DNA of 64,000 nt from Syntrophus gentianae (GTDB taxonomy: Bacteria; Desulfobacterota; Syntrophia; Syntrophales; Syntrophaceae). How positions within the stretch are numbered: position 1 is the first letter of the stretch; the number at the start of each line of letters is the position of its first letter. Where the stretch lies: NCBI RefSeq assembly GCF_900109885.1, contig NZ_FOBS01000005.1, positions 1 through 64,000 of the forward strand. Direction: 5' to 3'. This document shows positions 8,320 through 17,531 of the stretch, piece by piece. The position numbers were made by a program, and so were the translations under genes. The notes under the pieces are model-generated. The model saw only the letters and a list, made by a program, of their open reading frames with translations, was not told the DNA's origin and made no database searches.

Positions 8320-9486
8320 CTACAGTGCCCCTTTGTAGATGGAAATGATATCGTTGAGCGTGGGGCCGCGGGGATTGGTGAGCCCACAGGCGTCCCTCTG
8401 GGCATTTTCCGCCATCGTTTTAAGATCTTCCTCTTTCACCCCCAGTTCCGTCAAACTGGTCGGAATGCCGACATCGGCGGAGAGCTTCCTGATTGCTTCA
8501 AGAGCCTTGTCCGCAGCGGCGCGGGGAGACAGCCCTTCAATGTTTTCTCCCATCGCCCTGGCGATATCCCCGAAGCGGTCCACTTTGGCAATCAGATTGA
8601 AGGCCTCGACATGGGGGAGTAAAATGGCATTGCAGACACCGTGGGGAAGATTGTAGAAACCGCCCAGCTGGTGGGCCATGGCGTGAACGTAACCCAGGCT
8701 TGCGTTGTTGAAGGCCATACCGGCCAGGTATTCGGCGTACGCCATGTTGTCGCGCGCGGTCATGTCTGAACCGTTGGCCACCGCCACACGAAGGTTTCCG
8801 GCGATCAGATCGATCGCCTTCAGGGCACAGGCGTCGGTTACCGGGGTCGCAATCGTCGAGACATACGCCTCAACGGCGTGGGTCAGGGCATCCATTCCCG
8901 TTGCTGCGGTCAGCCCCGGAGGCATGCCGGCCATCAGCAGAGGATCATTGATGGCCACGTTGGGGGTCACTCGCCAGTCAATAATGGCCATTTTTACATG
9001 ATTGCTGGTGTTGGTGATGATGCAGAACCGGGTCATTTCACTGGCCGTCCCTGCGGTGGTGTTGATGGCGATGAAGGGAGGCATCGCCTTTCCGGACTTG
9101 TCCACCCCTTCATAGTCCCGGATGGAGCCGCCATTGGTGGACACAATCCCGATCCCCTTGGCGCAGTCATGGGCGCTGCCACCGCCCAGGGAGATGATCA
9201 AATCACACTTTTCGTCCTGGAAGATCCTGAGCCCGTCATGGACGTTGGTGTCCGTCGGGTTGGGCACGGTTTCATCGAAAACAATGCAGTCAACTCCGGC
9301 ATCCTGTTTCACCAGGTCCACGATCTTCCGGGTGATGCCGGATTGGGTAATCCCCTTGTCGGTACAGATGAAAGGTTTCCTGCCTCCAAACACCGTTACC
9401 TGCCTGCCGGTTTCCTTGTGGGCGCCAACCCCCATCAACGTCACTGTCGGAATAAAAAATCCGAATACTTGTTCGCCAATAGCCAT
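8320..9486 (-). CDS. Iron-containing (group III) alcohol dehydrogenase
   Basis: A 388-residue NAD(P)-dependent alcohol dehydrogenase of the iron-activated family (relatives: FucO, EutG, AdhB). The nucleotide-binding loop SLGGGSAHDCAKGIG is at 99-113, and the metal ligands expected from FucO align to Asp199, His203 (in DALTHAVEAY), His268 and His282 (in LPHGVCNAIL). Length is typical. It should interconvert acetaldehyde and ethanol in the cytoplasm. Placed 92 bp upstream of the ammonia-lyase fusion on the same strand, it probably disposes of the acetaldehyde, or oxidises ethanol in the reverse direction. The ATG has AAGGAGGGATACC before it. Other short alcohols remain possible substrates. Confidence 0.93.
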   Translation of the reverse strand: MAIGEQVFGFFIPTVTLMGVGAHKETGRQVTVFGGRKPFICTDKGITQSGITRKIVDLVKQDAGVDCIVFDETVPNPTDTNVHDGLRIFQDEKCDLIISLGGGSAHDCAKGIGIVSTNGGSIRDYEGVDKSGKAMPPFIAINTTAGTASEMTRFCIITNTSNHVKMAIIDWRVTPNVAINDPLLMAGMPPGLTAATGMDALTHAVEAYVSTIATPVTDACALKAIDLIAGNLRVAVANGSDMTARDNMAYAEYLAGMAFNNASLGYVHAMAHQLGGFYNLPHGVCNAILLPHVEAFNLIAKVDRFGDIARAMGENIEGLSPRAAADKALEAIRKLSADVGIPTSLTELGVKEEDLKTMAENAQRDACGLTNPRGPTLNDIISIYKGAL

Positions 9487-9579
9487 GGTATCCCTCCTTG
9501 AAGTCCTCTCGTTGTTCGATGACGCTCGAAGCTGAAGGTCAATTCCGTATTGCCCGTGGTGAATCGATTGACCGCAGCC

Positions 9580-11313
9580 TCACTTGATATCCCAGAAGGA
9601 ATCAATCTCTTCACCGGTAAAATCCCAGACGACGTTGTGCGGTGGAACGGGTTCGTACTCGAAAAATTCAGGAAGTCGGTCGTGCTTGTTCGTGAACCCG
9701 GCAGCCAGATTGAATTCGTGTTCCCTGAGGAGGATCTCCTTGCCCAGTGACTGTCCTTCATCGACAGTCATTGCAACGCCGACCTTTGCATTCAGCATAT
9801 CCATCATGGCCGGAAAGACGACCGGGTTGTCCAGCGTCGGAAAGGCCACAAAGATGCACAGACCGGTACTGTCGATAAAGGCCGTGGCAATCTGCAGATT
9901 CCGGCTGAGCGCCACCTGCCCCTCCTTCGAAAGGGGATCGATGAAACCGCCAACCTTGAGGACATTGGTTGCGATCGCATATCCCGCCGTATGGTCTGAT
10001 CCCATGGTAGAGGTTGCGTAGGTAATGCCGATCCCCTTGATGGCTCTCGGATCATAGGCGGACAACCCCTGGTCTTTGACCACCGGCACCCGGGTCTGAC
10101 CGTAAATCTTGCCCACCGCCGCCGTTCCCGCACCGATGATTCGGCCCAGGGGTGTTCCCGTCCGAATTTCGTCCAGCAACCGGAGCAGGCCGGGCCCGTC
10201 GCCGAAGGGAAGGACCCCTGCTTCCATGGCAACGGCCACGGCATCGCTGAGTTCAATCGTATCAATGCCGATATCATCCATGAGGTTGTCGGCCTCTGCC
10301 AGGATATCCAGATCATCGATACAGCAGTTGGCCCCAAGCCCCCAGATCGTTTCGTACTCAAAACCGGAGGTTGCAAAGTGTTTTTCGGCGTCATTGTAGA
10401 CCTGCGAGCATTGGATGACGCACCCGGTATGGCAGCCATGACTCGGTTTTCCTGAGCGGCTGACGATGACATCGTACAGGGTTTCCCCGCTTATTTTTGC
10501 ATGTCCCTCGAATTGGCCATAACGGAAATTTCGAGTGGGCAGCCCACCGACTTCATTGAGGATATTAATTAATACATCGGTGCCGTACTGCTTCAATGCC
10601 TGACCGCTGACCGCATGCTCGAGGAGAGCCTTGGCAAATACCTTTGCCGCAGCTTTGAATTTTTCCGGATCGGCAATGTGGACTCCCGGACCATCGCTTT
10701 CATCAATGGTAATATATTTGATCTTTTTGGAACCCATGACGGCGCCCAGTCCGCCGCGGCCCAAACTACGGATATAGTCATCCCGGGTCCTTACGGAGAT
10801 ATTCGCCGCTGCCATCCGCATTTCTCCCGCCGGACCGATGGAGAGAATCCCGATTTTACCTCCGAATTTTTGGGTCAGCGTGTTCATCACCTCATAGTTG
10901 CCCTTGCCGACCAATTCCGTGTCTTCCTGAATCGTGACCCCATTCTTGTCCACATGCAGGGAATAAAAGGTGTCTTTCTGAGGCACCCCTTCGATAATCA
11001 GGGCTTTGATACCCAGATGTGCAAAATGCTGGGCGGCATTTCCGCCTGAGTTACACTCTTTAATGGTTCCCGTGAGGGGGCTTTTGGCTCCCGCTGAAAG
11101 CCGGCCTGAATTCGCACAGGTTGTCCCCCCAAGGAGTCCCGGGGCAAAGATCAGTTTGTTGTATCGGCCCAGGGCATGACAGGTGGGTTTCACTTCCTCG
11201 GCGACAATCGTCGAGGTCAGCCCCCTGCCGCCCAGTCCCTTCCATCTTTCCGGCACATCCTCAGATGAGACCGTCAGGCTGCTCATATCGATGCGATAGA
11301 TCTTCTCTGCCAT
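9580..11313 (-). CDS. Aldehyde:ferredoxin oxidoreductase (tungsten AOR family)
   Basis: A 577-residue member of the tungsten-pterin AOR family. The [4Fe-4S] ligands are Cys294, Cys298 and Cys302 in GCHTGCVIQC and Cys486 in DSTGLC; the pterin-binding N-terminal domain shows GGRGLTSTI and SLGRGGLGAVMGSKKIK (183-199). Conserved Glu321/His441 positions correspond to EYETIWG and DHTAGYA. It oxidises aldehydes to carboxylates while reducing ferredoxin, or runs in reverse. It is the first gene of the unit that continues with alcohol dehydrogenase and the EutBC fusion, so acetaldehyde is the natural candidate substrate. An AAGGAGGATATC precedes the ATG. No leader peptide is present, so it is cytoplasmic, unlike the predicted location of the lyase. 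Confidence 0.93.
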   Translation of the reverse strand: MAEKIYRIDMSSLTVSSEDVPERWKGLGGRGLTSTIVAEEVKPTCHALGRYNKLIFAPGLLGGTTCANSGRLSAGAKSPLTGTIKECNSGGNAAQHFAHLGIKALIIEGVPQKDTFYSLHVDKNGVTIQEDTELVGKGNYEVMNTLTQKFGGKIGILSIGPAGEMRMAAANISVRTRDDYIRSLGRGGLGAVMGSKKIKYITIDESDGPGVHIADPEKFKAAAKVFAKALLEHAVSGQALKQYGTDVLINILNEVGGLPTRNFRYGQFEGHAKISGETLYDVIVSRSGKPSHGCHTGCVIQCSQVYNDAEKHFATSGFEYETIWGLGANCCIDDLDILAEADNLMDDIGIDTIELSDAVAVAMEAGVLPFGDGPGLLRLLDEIRTGTPLGRIIGAGTAAVGKIYGQTRVPVVKDQGLSAYDPRAIKGIGITYATSTMGSDHTAGYAIATNVLKVGGFIDPLSKEGQVALSRNLQIATAFIDSTGLCIFVAFPTLDNPVVFPAMMDMLNAKVGVAMTVDEGQSLGKEILLREHEFNLAAGFTNKHDRLPEFFEYEPVPPHNVVWDFTGEEIDSFWDIK

Positions 11314-11477
11314 GATATCCTCCTTTTTTTTCTTGCTGAAGCGAAGGTGCTGAATTTAGATTTTTCTTTTCGATTGATAAAAGTTATGGGCTTTCTGTTG
11401 AGGTACACACGTTGATGCCGTTGACAGTCTGCGCAATATCTGCTTCTAGAAACTGAGATTCCTAATGAACTGCACCA

Positions 11478-12818
11478 TCACGACTTGATCCAGAAAAGGA
11501 CCAGCACGTAGAGTGCCGCGATCGCCAGTTGACACAGGGTAATCGGCAGACCGAAATGCAGAAATCTCGCGAAGGTTATGCGTCTGCCGTGATTCGCACA
11601 GATCCCGGCGGCCACGATGTTGGCAGAGGCGCCGATCAGGGTCGCATTGCCACCGAGGGTCCCACCGAACATCATGGCAATGAACACGGGGATCGTCGCC
11701 GCCGGCCAGTCAGTGAAACCTGCTGCCAGTGCACCTTCCGGCACGGCTTCCACCATGACGAGGTAGCCTTTGATCATCAGAAGCGATACCGCAACAACGG
11801 GAATGTTGGCCAGCAGGCTCGATAAGGCCCCGACTCCCGCCAGCATGACCAGTGCAACCACGAGGAATCCCCGGCCGAACCAGCCATCGAGTTTCAGAGA
11901 CAGCCCCTGCAGAAGACCTGTCCGCGTGATCCCCTCGACCAGACAGAAGATGGCCAGCAGGAACACCAGGGTTTTCCAGTCGATGTCACGGATGATGTTC
12001 TCAACCGGTTCAACCCTTGCGCCGGCAACAACCAGCAGGGCAAGCGTAGCAGCGATGATCGATACCGCAGGCGGCACGATCCGTGTGGGAAGGTCCTCGC
12101 CCACGAGAAACAGGACAACCATGATCAGGAGGACGACGAAGGCGAACAGGGCGAACCATGGCCGTTCAATGGTCGGCAGGGTCACTTCTTCAGACAGAGG
12201 AAGGTTCCTGCGCCAGACGTCGCCCATGAGTCGGGGCAACAAGGGGACAATGGCCAATACCGCAAGCAGGCCGCCGAAACTCACCTGCCGAAGATACTGA
12301 CCGAAGGTCATCCCGATCGAACTCCCCACAAGAAAGGTCGCAGGATCGCCCACCAGCGTGAGCAATCCTGCCGCATTGCTGATGATTGCCGTCATGACCA
12401 TCGGCCCGACGAAGTCCACCTCGAGCGCCTGAGCAACCCGGATGATGACCGGCGCCAGCAGGATCACCGTTGTCGCGTTTGGCAGAAAGGCACAGACAGG
12501 AGCGACCAGCAGAACCAGGAGGATTAGATATCGCTTGCCGCTTCCCCGGGTAGCCCGCAGGAACAGGAACCCGACACGTTCGAAAATGCCGGTTTTCGAC
12601 AGTACGCGCGCCACCACCATCCCGCCGAACAGCAGGGCAAGCGGTCCCCCCGCCGTCCTTGCTGCCGACAGAATTTCCTTTTCTCCAAGAATGCCGAGTA
12701 CAAACATCACACTGACGCCAAGGAGCGCCGCGATCATCATGTCGATCACGTCGAAGGCAATCACCAGAATGACGGAGGCGAAGATGCCAAGGGTCAGATA
12801 AATCTGCAGGTCACTCAT
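11478..12818 (-). CDS. SLC13/ArsB/NhaD-type ion permease
   Basis: An integral membrane protein of 446 residues with about eleven hydrophobic helices. It has the ion-transporter superfamily layout: two similar halves, a re-entrant motif FLPNATTVILLAPVIIR in the first and LANIPVVAVSLLMI followed by GGNATLIGASANIVAAGI in the second. These Asn-Pro/Thr and GGNATLIG segments fit ArsB/NhaD/P-protein relatives, which move anions or exchange sodium for protons. The substrate cannot be assigned from sequence. The gene follows the binding protein at 12834 by 15 bp and may be co-transcribed with it, although such permeases do not normally use a binding protein. Confidence 0.82.
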   Translation of the reverse strand: MSDLQIYLTLGIFASVILVIAFDVIDMMIAALLGVSVMFVLGILGEKEILSAARTAGGPLALLFGGMVVARVLSKTGIFERVGFLFLRATRGSGKRYLILLVLLVAPVCAFLPNATTVILLAPVIIRVAQALEVDFVGPMVMTAIISNAAGLLTLVGDPATFLVGSSIGMTFGQYLRQVSFGGLLAVLAIVPLLPRLMGDVWRRNLPLSEEVTLPTIERPWFALFAFVVLLIMVVLFLVGEDLPTRIVPPAVSIIAATLALLVVAGARVEPVENIIRDIDWKTLVFLLAIFCLVEGITRTGLLQGLSLKLDGWFGRGFLVVALVMLAGVGALSSLLANIPVVAVSLLMIKGYLVMVEAVPEGALAAGFTDWPAATIPVFIAMMFGGTLGGNATLIGASANIVAAGICANHGRRITFARFLHFGLPITLCQLAIAALYVLVLFWIKS

Positions 12819-12833
12819 GAGTGTTTATCCTCG

Positions 12834-13874
12834 TCAGCGCAGCGGGGGGGCGTACATCAGACCTCCCCTGGTCCAGAGCCGGTTAGGGCCGCGATCGAGC
12901 TGCAACGCACTGCTGCGCCCCAGGTTGCGATCAAACATTTCTCCATAATTCCCCGCCGCCTGGACGGCCCGGACCGCCCAGCCCTCGCGCAGTCCCAGTG
13001 CCTTGCCAAAGCCCCCCTCCAATCCTGCAGCGCGGCGGAGGACCGGATGACGGCTGTCGCGCATCAAGGCAACGATGTTGTCTTGCGTAAGGTTGTTTTC
13101 TTCCGCCGTGATTAACGCAAACAGCACCCAGCGCACGATGGTAAACCAGTCATCGTCGCCGCGGCGGACAATGGGTCCGAGCGGTTCCTTGGAGATGCGC
13201 TCGGGAAGGATGACAAAGGCCCGAGGTCCGCCGGGGGCCCGTAAGCGCATGGCGGCAAGCTGTGAGGCATCTGAGGTACAGGCACGACAACGGCCCGAAT
13301 AGAAGGCGTCCGTTACTTCCCTGACGGAATCAAGCACCAGCGTCTTTACCTGCATATTCCTGAAAGCAAAGGAATCGGCAAGGTTCTGGACGTGCGTGGT
13401 TCCCTTCTCGACACAGACCATCGCACCATTCAGCTCCTCGATCTTCCGTACGCCTTTCTTTTCCGGGACCATGAATCCCTGGCCGTCGAAGAACAGAATC
13501 CCGGGAAACTGTACCTTGAGGCCCGCTTCACGGCCCAGCGTCCAGGTTGTGTTGCGAACCAGGAGATCGATCTTCCCGGCCTGCAATGCGGGGAAGCGGG
13601 CAGATGCCTTGAGCGGTACGAATTCAACCCTCTCCGGGTCCCCGATCACCGCTGCCGCCACCGCCCGGCAAAAGTCCACATCGAGTCCGGTCCAGCGGCC
13701 GGCGTTATTCCTCTCCGAAAAGCCGGCAATCCCCTCGCTCACTCCGCAGCGCAGTATGCCCCTGGACTTGACGGCATCGAGAGTCTCCCCGGCAAATCCC
13801 GGAGGAACCCCAACGGTGAGCACAAGCAATATCGCCAGGATCGACAGCACCAAAAAACGCTCAACGGTTTTCAT
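12834..13874 (-). CDS. General L-amino-acid ABC binding protein (AapJ-like)
   Basis: A 346-residue periplasmic protein: signal peptide ending at GFAGE, then LDAVKSRGILRCGVSEGIAG and WTGLDVDFCRAVAAAVIGD, the opening pattern of AapJ/BztA amino-acid binding proteins, with KASARFPALQAGKIDLL and CRACTSDASQLAA later. Length matches the long AapJ branch (about 340 residues) rather than the shorter HisJ type. It should bind polar amino acids in the periplasm. No AapQ/AapM/AapP genes are adjacent, so it is an orphan in this window. It sits 44 bp after pqiC and 15 bp before an ion permease on the same strand. Confidence 0.88.
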   Translation of the reverse strand: MKTVERFLVLSILAILLVLTVGVPPGFAGETLDAVKSRGILRCGVSEGIAGFSERNNAGRWTGLDVDFCRAVAAAVIGDPERVEFVPLKASARFPALQAGKIDLLVRNTTWTLGREAGLKVQFPGILFFDGQGFMVPEKKGVRKIEELNGAMVCVEKGTTHVQNLADSFAFRNMQVKTLVLDSVREVTDAFYSGRCRACTSDASQLAAMRLRAPGGPRAFVILPERISKEPLGPIVRRGDDDWFTIVRWVLFALITAEENNLTQDNIVALMRDSRHPVLRRAAGLEGGFGKALGLREGWAVRAVQAAGNYGEMFDRNLGRSSALQLDRGPNRLWTRGGLMYAPPLR

Positions 13875-13918
13875 CGCTTTAACCCTCTTTCGTGCCCACC
13901 CGCTTCAGGCATTCCGGT

Positions 13919-14509
13919 TCAAGGCTTCTGCGCTTCGAACTCCCGGATGGTCGCGGCAATCTCGCCGCTCAATCGCCCGAGTGCCCGGCTGTGCGCCGCC
14001 ACCAGTTCGGCATAACCGTCCCCCTGCACCGGCTCGGTCATCGTTGTACGACCGCTGCGAGACGGACCCTTCGTCCTGGAACTCACCGTCCAGAGGACAT
14101 CCAGGGTGGCCCCTTTGCCGAGCTCCGATTCAAACCGGAGAACATCGATCCCGGCTCGATACGTCGCTTCTGCAGCCGAAGATTGGGGGAACACGCTGAC
14201 TTGCGGCGTCCCGAGCATCGAAGCGAGATTATCGGCAATCACCCGGGCAATATCGCTCTTCAGCGGAGCAGCCCACCGGTCGTATTCAGCGAGGGAAACC
14301 TGGTTCGGACCCGTCCGGACCAAAATCTGCGGCCGGTCGACGCTGGCAGGAATCGAGACAGGGCCGACGGAGATGGAGAGATTGGCCGATGCCGCACCAG
14401 CCGGCATTGCCGAAGGGCTCAGCGTATAGAATTTCGACGGCTGGGTAGAAGCACAACCCGCAAACAGAGCGGTGAATGTACAAAGGATGAGGATAGCGAG
14501 TCTGTTCAT
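13919..14509 (-). CDS. pqiC: PqiC-like outer-membrane lipoprotein (ABC-type transport auxiliary)
   Basis: A 196-residue lipoprotein with lipobox FAGC (Cys19) and the family hallmark KFYTLSP just after it. PqiC anchors the lower end of the PqiB tunnel at the outer membrane in the paraquat-inducible intermembrane lipid-transport system. The rest shows the alternating beta/alpha pattern of the family, including VGPVSIPASVDRPQILVRTG and YDRWAAPL. The start codon overlaps the pqiB stop by four bases, so the two are translationally coupled. Membership is clear; transported lipid unknown. Confidence 0.9.
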   Translation of the reverse strand: MNRLAILILCTFTALFAGCASTQPSKFYTLSPSAMPAGAASANLSISVGPVSIPASVDRPQILVRTGPNQVSLAEYDRWAAPLKSDIARVIADNLASMLGTPQVSVFPQSSAAEATYRAGIDVLRFESELGKGATLDVLWTVSSRTKGPSRSGRTTMTEPVQGDGYAELVAAHSRALGRLSGEIAATIREFEAQKP

Positions 14510-16173
14510 TTTGGCACCTCCTGGGCTTTTCCTCGGATGAGGGCATCGGGATGGCGTTCGAGATATTCAGCCAACTCACTGATCGCCCGGGCCGCCCGGG
14601 CCATTTCCTGCAGAGCGACCCGCAGCTCCTGCTGCGCCGGCGCCTCTTTTCCGACAAGGGTGTTATCCGTGCTGACCAGCACCCGTTCGGCGGTCGCAAT
14701 GGCCTTTCGCAGGTCTTGCACGGTCGTCTTTACCTCCGGTACAATTTCACCGTTGACGGAGGTCAGCGTTCTGTCGGCAGCCTTCATCGTCGAATTAATC
14801 GTTATGAGCGTCTTCTTCGCCTCTTCTCCAATGGCATCAAGGGGAATTTTTTCGACCTTGGCTAGAATGCCGTTTACCTTGGTTTCCAGATCCTGCAGGC
14901 TGCCCGGCATCACCGGAATGGCATACGGGGGGTGCGTCCAGTCAAGCTTCACCTTGGGTGCATTGGGAAAGCGTTCAAGGGCGACATAGAGCTGTCCCGT
15001 CACGAGATTGCCGCTGCGCAGCTGCGCCCGGAGCCCCAGATCGACCAGGCGTTGTACAAAGGCGCGACGCTCCGGCTCGCTCCGGGTTATCTGTTCGGTA
15101 GTGGCCGATTTCATCAGATGCGCCATAAAGCGGTTCTGGTAGATTGAGACGTCCACACGCGGGCGGAGACCCTCCGTCTTCGGATTATATTCAAGGCCGA
15201 CGCGGGTAACTTCACCGACGGGCAAGCCGAGATATGTGACAGGCGCGCCGACGGAGAGACCGCGCAACGATTCCTGGAAGAAGAGGACATAGTCTGTGAC
15301 GATCGTATCGGGCTCCTTCGCTGCAGCCGCATAGTTGCCATAGAGTTTGAAGACGGCGTCCTCTGCAGCAGGTGTTGCATCAGGGACCGAAGAGAAGATT
15401 TCAAAGGAAATGCCTCCAACCAGCATGGACACCACCGACTGGGTCTGAACGGACAAACCGTTTGCCCCCAGGGAAAAATCGATCCCACTGGCATGCCAGA
15501 AGCGTGTCTGTGGTGTAACATGTTTGTCATAGGGAGCATTCACGAAGACCTTGATGTCGATCGATCGGCCATCCTTTGCGAGATCATAGCCGATGACCCG
15601 TCCCACGTTCAGGCGGCGGTAATACAGTGGGGAGCCGATCCCCACCGAACCGATGTTATCCGCCTGAAGAACGAACTGCCGCCCCGGCTGATCGATGGCA
15701 ATTGCCGGCGGCGCCTCGAGACCGACAAATTGCCGCCGCGCCTTGGTGGACTTCCCGAGTTCCAGCCCGATGTGATTGCCGGACAGCAGCGTGCCGATCC
15801 CGGAGACCCCGCTCAAGGTGACGCGTGGCTGTTCAACCCAGAATTTGGCGTCTTCGACAACCAAACCCGCGGCACTCTTGTTAATCTTCGCGGTTACCAC
15901 GACTTTCGTGTAGTCCTTGGAGAGTTCCACCGTCTCCACCCGTCCGATATTGACGTCCTTGTACTTGACAAGGGTCTTTCCCGCTTCGACTCCCTCAGCC
16001 TTTTTGAAGATGATGGTGATCGTCGGGCCTTGACTCAGAATCTGCTGGATGGCGATCCCGAGGCCAACGAGTGCCGCCACGACGGGGATAATCCAGACCA
16101 CCGAGAACCGCATTTTCTTCTTGGGCTTGGCGGTGGCCTGCGGGAGATTGTTGAGATCGGCAGAGTCAGTCAT
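14506..16173 (-). CDS. pqiB: PqiB, MCE-domain intermembrane transport protein
   Basis: A 555-residue protein with an N-terminal transmembrane helix (VVWIIPVVAALVGLGIAIQQ) and three MCE/MlaD domains at about 40-130, 155-245 and 280-385, followed by a long coiled-coil-prone tail to about residue 540. The first MCE domain shows FKKAEGVEAGKTLVKYKDVN. In E. coli PqiB forms stacked MCE rings topped by a needle that spans the periplasm and carries lipids between membranes. It overlaps pqiA by eight bases and pqiC by four, an intact pqiABC operon. Confidence 0.95.
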   Translation of the reverse strand: MTDSADLNNLPQATAKPKKKMRFSVVWIIPVVAALVGLGIAIQQILSQGPTITIIFKKAEGVEAGKTLVKYKDVNIGRVETVELSKDYTKVVVTAKINKSAAGLVVEDAKFWVEQPRVTLSGVSGIGTLLSGNHIGLELGKSTKARRQFVGLEAPPAIAIDQPGRQFVLQADNIGSVGIGSPLYYRRLNVGRVIGYDLAKDGRSIDIKVFVNAPYDKHVTPQTRFWHASGIDFSLGANGLSVQTQSVVSMLVGGISFEIFSSVPDATPAAEDAVFKLYGNYAAAAKEPDTIVTDYVLFFQESLRGLSVGAPVTYLGLPVGEVTRVGLEYNPKTEGLRPRVDVSIYQNRFMAHLMKSATTEQITRSEPERRAFVQRLVDLGLRAQLRSGNLVTGQLYVALERFPNAPKVKLDWTHPPYAIPVMPGSLQDLETKVNGILAKVEKIPLDAIGEEAKKTLITINSTMKAADRTLTSVNGEIVPEVKTTVQDLRKAIATAERVLVSTDNTLVGKEAPAQQELRVALQEMARAARAISELAEYLERHPDALIRGKAQEVPK

Positions 16174-17488
16174 TTTTTTCCTCCTTGTTGTTGCTGGAAT
16201 CCCAGATGAGACGGGGATCGTAGCTTTCAGCCGCGAGCATCGTCAGCACAACGACTGCCGCGAAAAACAGCACACCGGCGCCCGGTTCCACGGACATGAG
16301 CGGCTGGAGTTGGACGAGAGCGACAACGAAGGTTACGACAAAGACGTCAAGCATCGACCATCGTCCGACGAACTCGACCAACCGATAGAGCCTGATCCGC
16401 TCTTCCCGGTTCCGTATGGAACGAAACTGAACCGAAATCAGCAGATAGGCCAGTGCGGCGATCTTGGCCATGGGAATCATCACGCTGGCAATAAAAACAA
16501 TGAGCGCCAGCGGCCAGGATCCATGCGCGTAGAGCAGGACGACGCCGCTCATGATCGTGTCCTTCTCGGCGTAGGTAGGCGTCGTGGTACCCATCACCGG
16601 CAGCAGGTTCGCCGGGATGTAGCAGATCGTTGCGGCGATAAGGAGGGCCCAGGTACGCTGGATCATGTTGTGGCGGCGCAGTTCAAGCTCCTGACCGCAA
16701 CGCGGACAATGCCCGGGCTCAGCAAGATCAGCCGGCCTGGTCAGCAGGCCGCAGACCTCGCACAGGACCAGTCCCAGCTTGATGCCGGTCAGGTCGCCGG
16801 GAGGCTCTGAGCTTTCGGTCCGCCCTTCTACCCGCTCCTCCGGTTTCAGAAATGCCACCGATTGCGGATCTTTCCCATCGGCCCACCAGATTCTTCTCCA
16901 TACCTCCTGAGAGTCGAAGCTGACCGTCATCGCCGCAATCAGCACGATGAGTCCGCCGACGGCAAACATCCCTATGCCCGGAATCACCGTCGCCAGATCG
17001 GCGATTTTTATCAGGGCCACCAGGATGCCGAGCATCATCACCTCGACCATCGCCCAGGGCTGGTTAAACTCCGCCATCCGCAGAAGAGTCCCGGCCCAGA
17101 AGGGCGCCGGGGTCCGCCTCACGGCAAGCAGGACCGTCAGCATAAACCCGATATAAACCGTCGGGGCAAGCACGGTACAGAAGGCCACCAGCACAGCCGT
17201 GATCTGATGTCCATTCTGCCACATCTTCAGCACCCCGCCCAGGATCGTCGTACTGGCCTGGCGACCGACGGCTGAAAGCCCCATGAGCGGCATCACGTTG
17301 GCGATGATCAGGACAATCGCCGCGGCAACCGCTAAGGCAAGAGTCCGATCCAGGGAATCGGGTTTGCTGGAAGCGATCGTATGGCCGCAGCGCGGGCAGC
17401 TTGCCTTCCCCCCGGAAGGAAGTGCAGGGATATGCTGCAACAGGTCGCAATCCGGGCAGGCAACGATATTTTGAGGAAAAGATGTCAC
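16166..17488 (-). CDS. pqiA: PqiA, inner-membrane component with two zinc-ribbon motifs
   Basis: A 440-residue inner-membrane protein with two PqiA domains, each of four helices. Each domain starts with a rubredoxin-like zinc ribbon: CPDC (12-15) with CPRCG (34-38), and CEVCG with CPRCG in the second half. The family partners PqiB in lipid trafficking across the envelope and is induced by redox-cycling agents through SoxRS in enterobacteria; no SoxR site was identified here. First gene of the pqiABC set. Confidence 0.93.
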   Translation of the reverse strand: MTSFPQNIVACPDCDLLQHIPALPSGGKASCPRCGHTIASSKPDSLDRTLALAVAAAIVLIIANVMPLMGLSAVGRQASTTILGGVLKMWQNGHQITAVLVAFCTVLAPTVYIGFMLTVLLAVRRTPAPFWAGTLLRMAEFNQPWAMVEVMMLGILVALIKIADLATVIPGIGMFAVGGLIVLIAAMTVSFDSQEVWRRIWWADGKDPQSVAFLKPEERVEGRTESSEPPGDLTGIKLGLVLCEVCGLLTRPADLAEPGHCPRCGQELELRRHNMIQRTWALLIAATICYIPANLLPVMGTTTPTYAEKDTIMSGVVLLYAHGSWPLALIVFIASVMIPMAKIAALAYLLISVQFRSIRNREERIRLYRLVEFVGRWSMLDVFVVTFVVALVQLQPLMSVEPGAGVLFFAAVVVLTMLAAESYDPRLIWDSSNNKEEKND

Positions 17489-17531
17489 TTAGGTCTCTCC
17501 AATCTGCCTGAACGTTCACTATTACCATCCA

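Noticed and set aside
11314-11477. Cobalamin riboswitch before the eut-like genes
   Set aside because: Looked for the conserved box and stem pattern upstream of AOR, ADH and EutBC; nothing recognisable found.
13892-14989. Long plus-strand frame opposite pqiC and pqiB
   Set aside because: Antisense to two well-identified genes, arginine-rich composition, no domain; a shadow of high-GC coding sequence.
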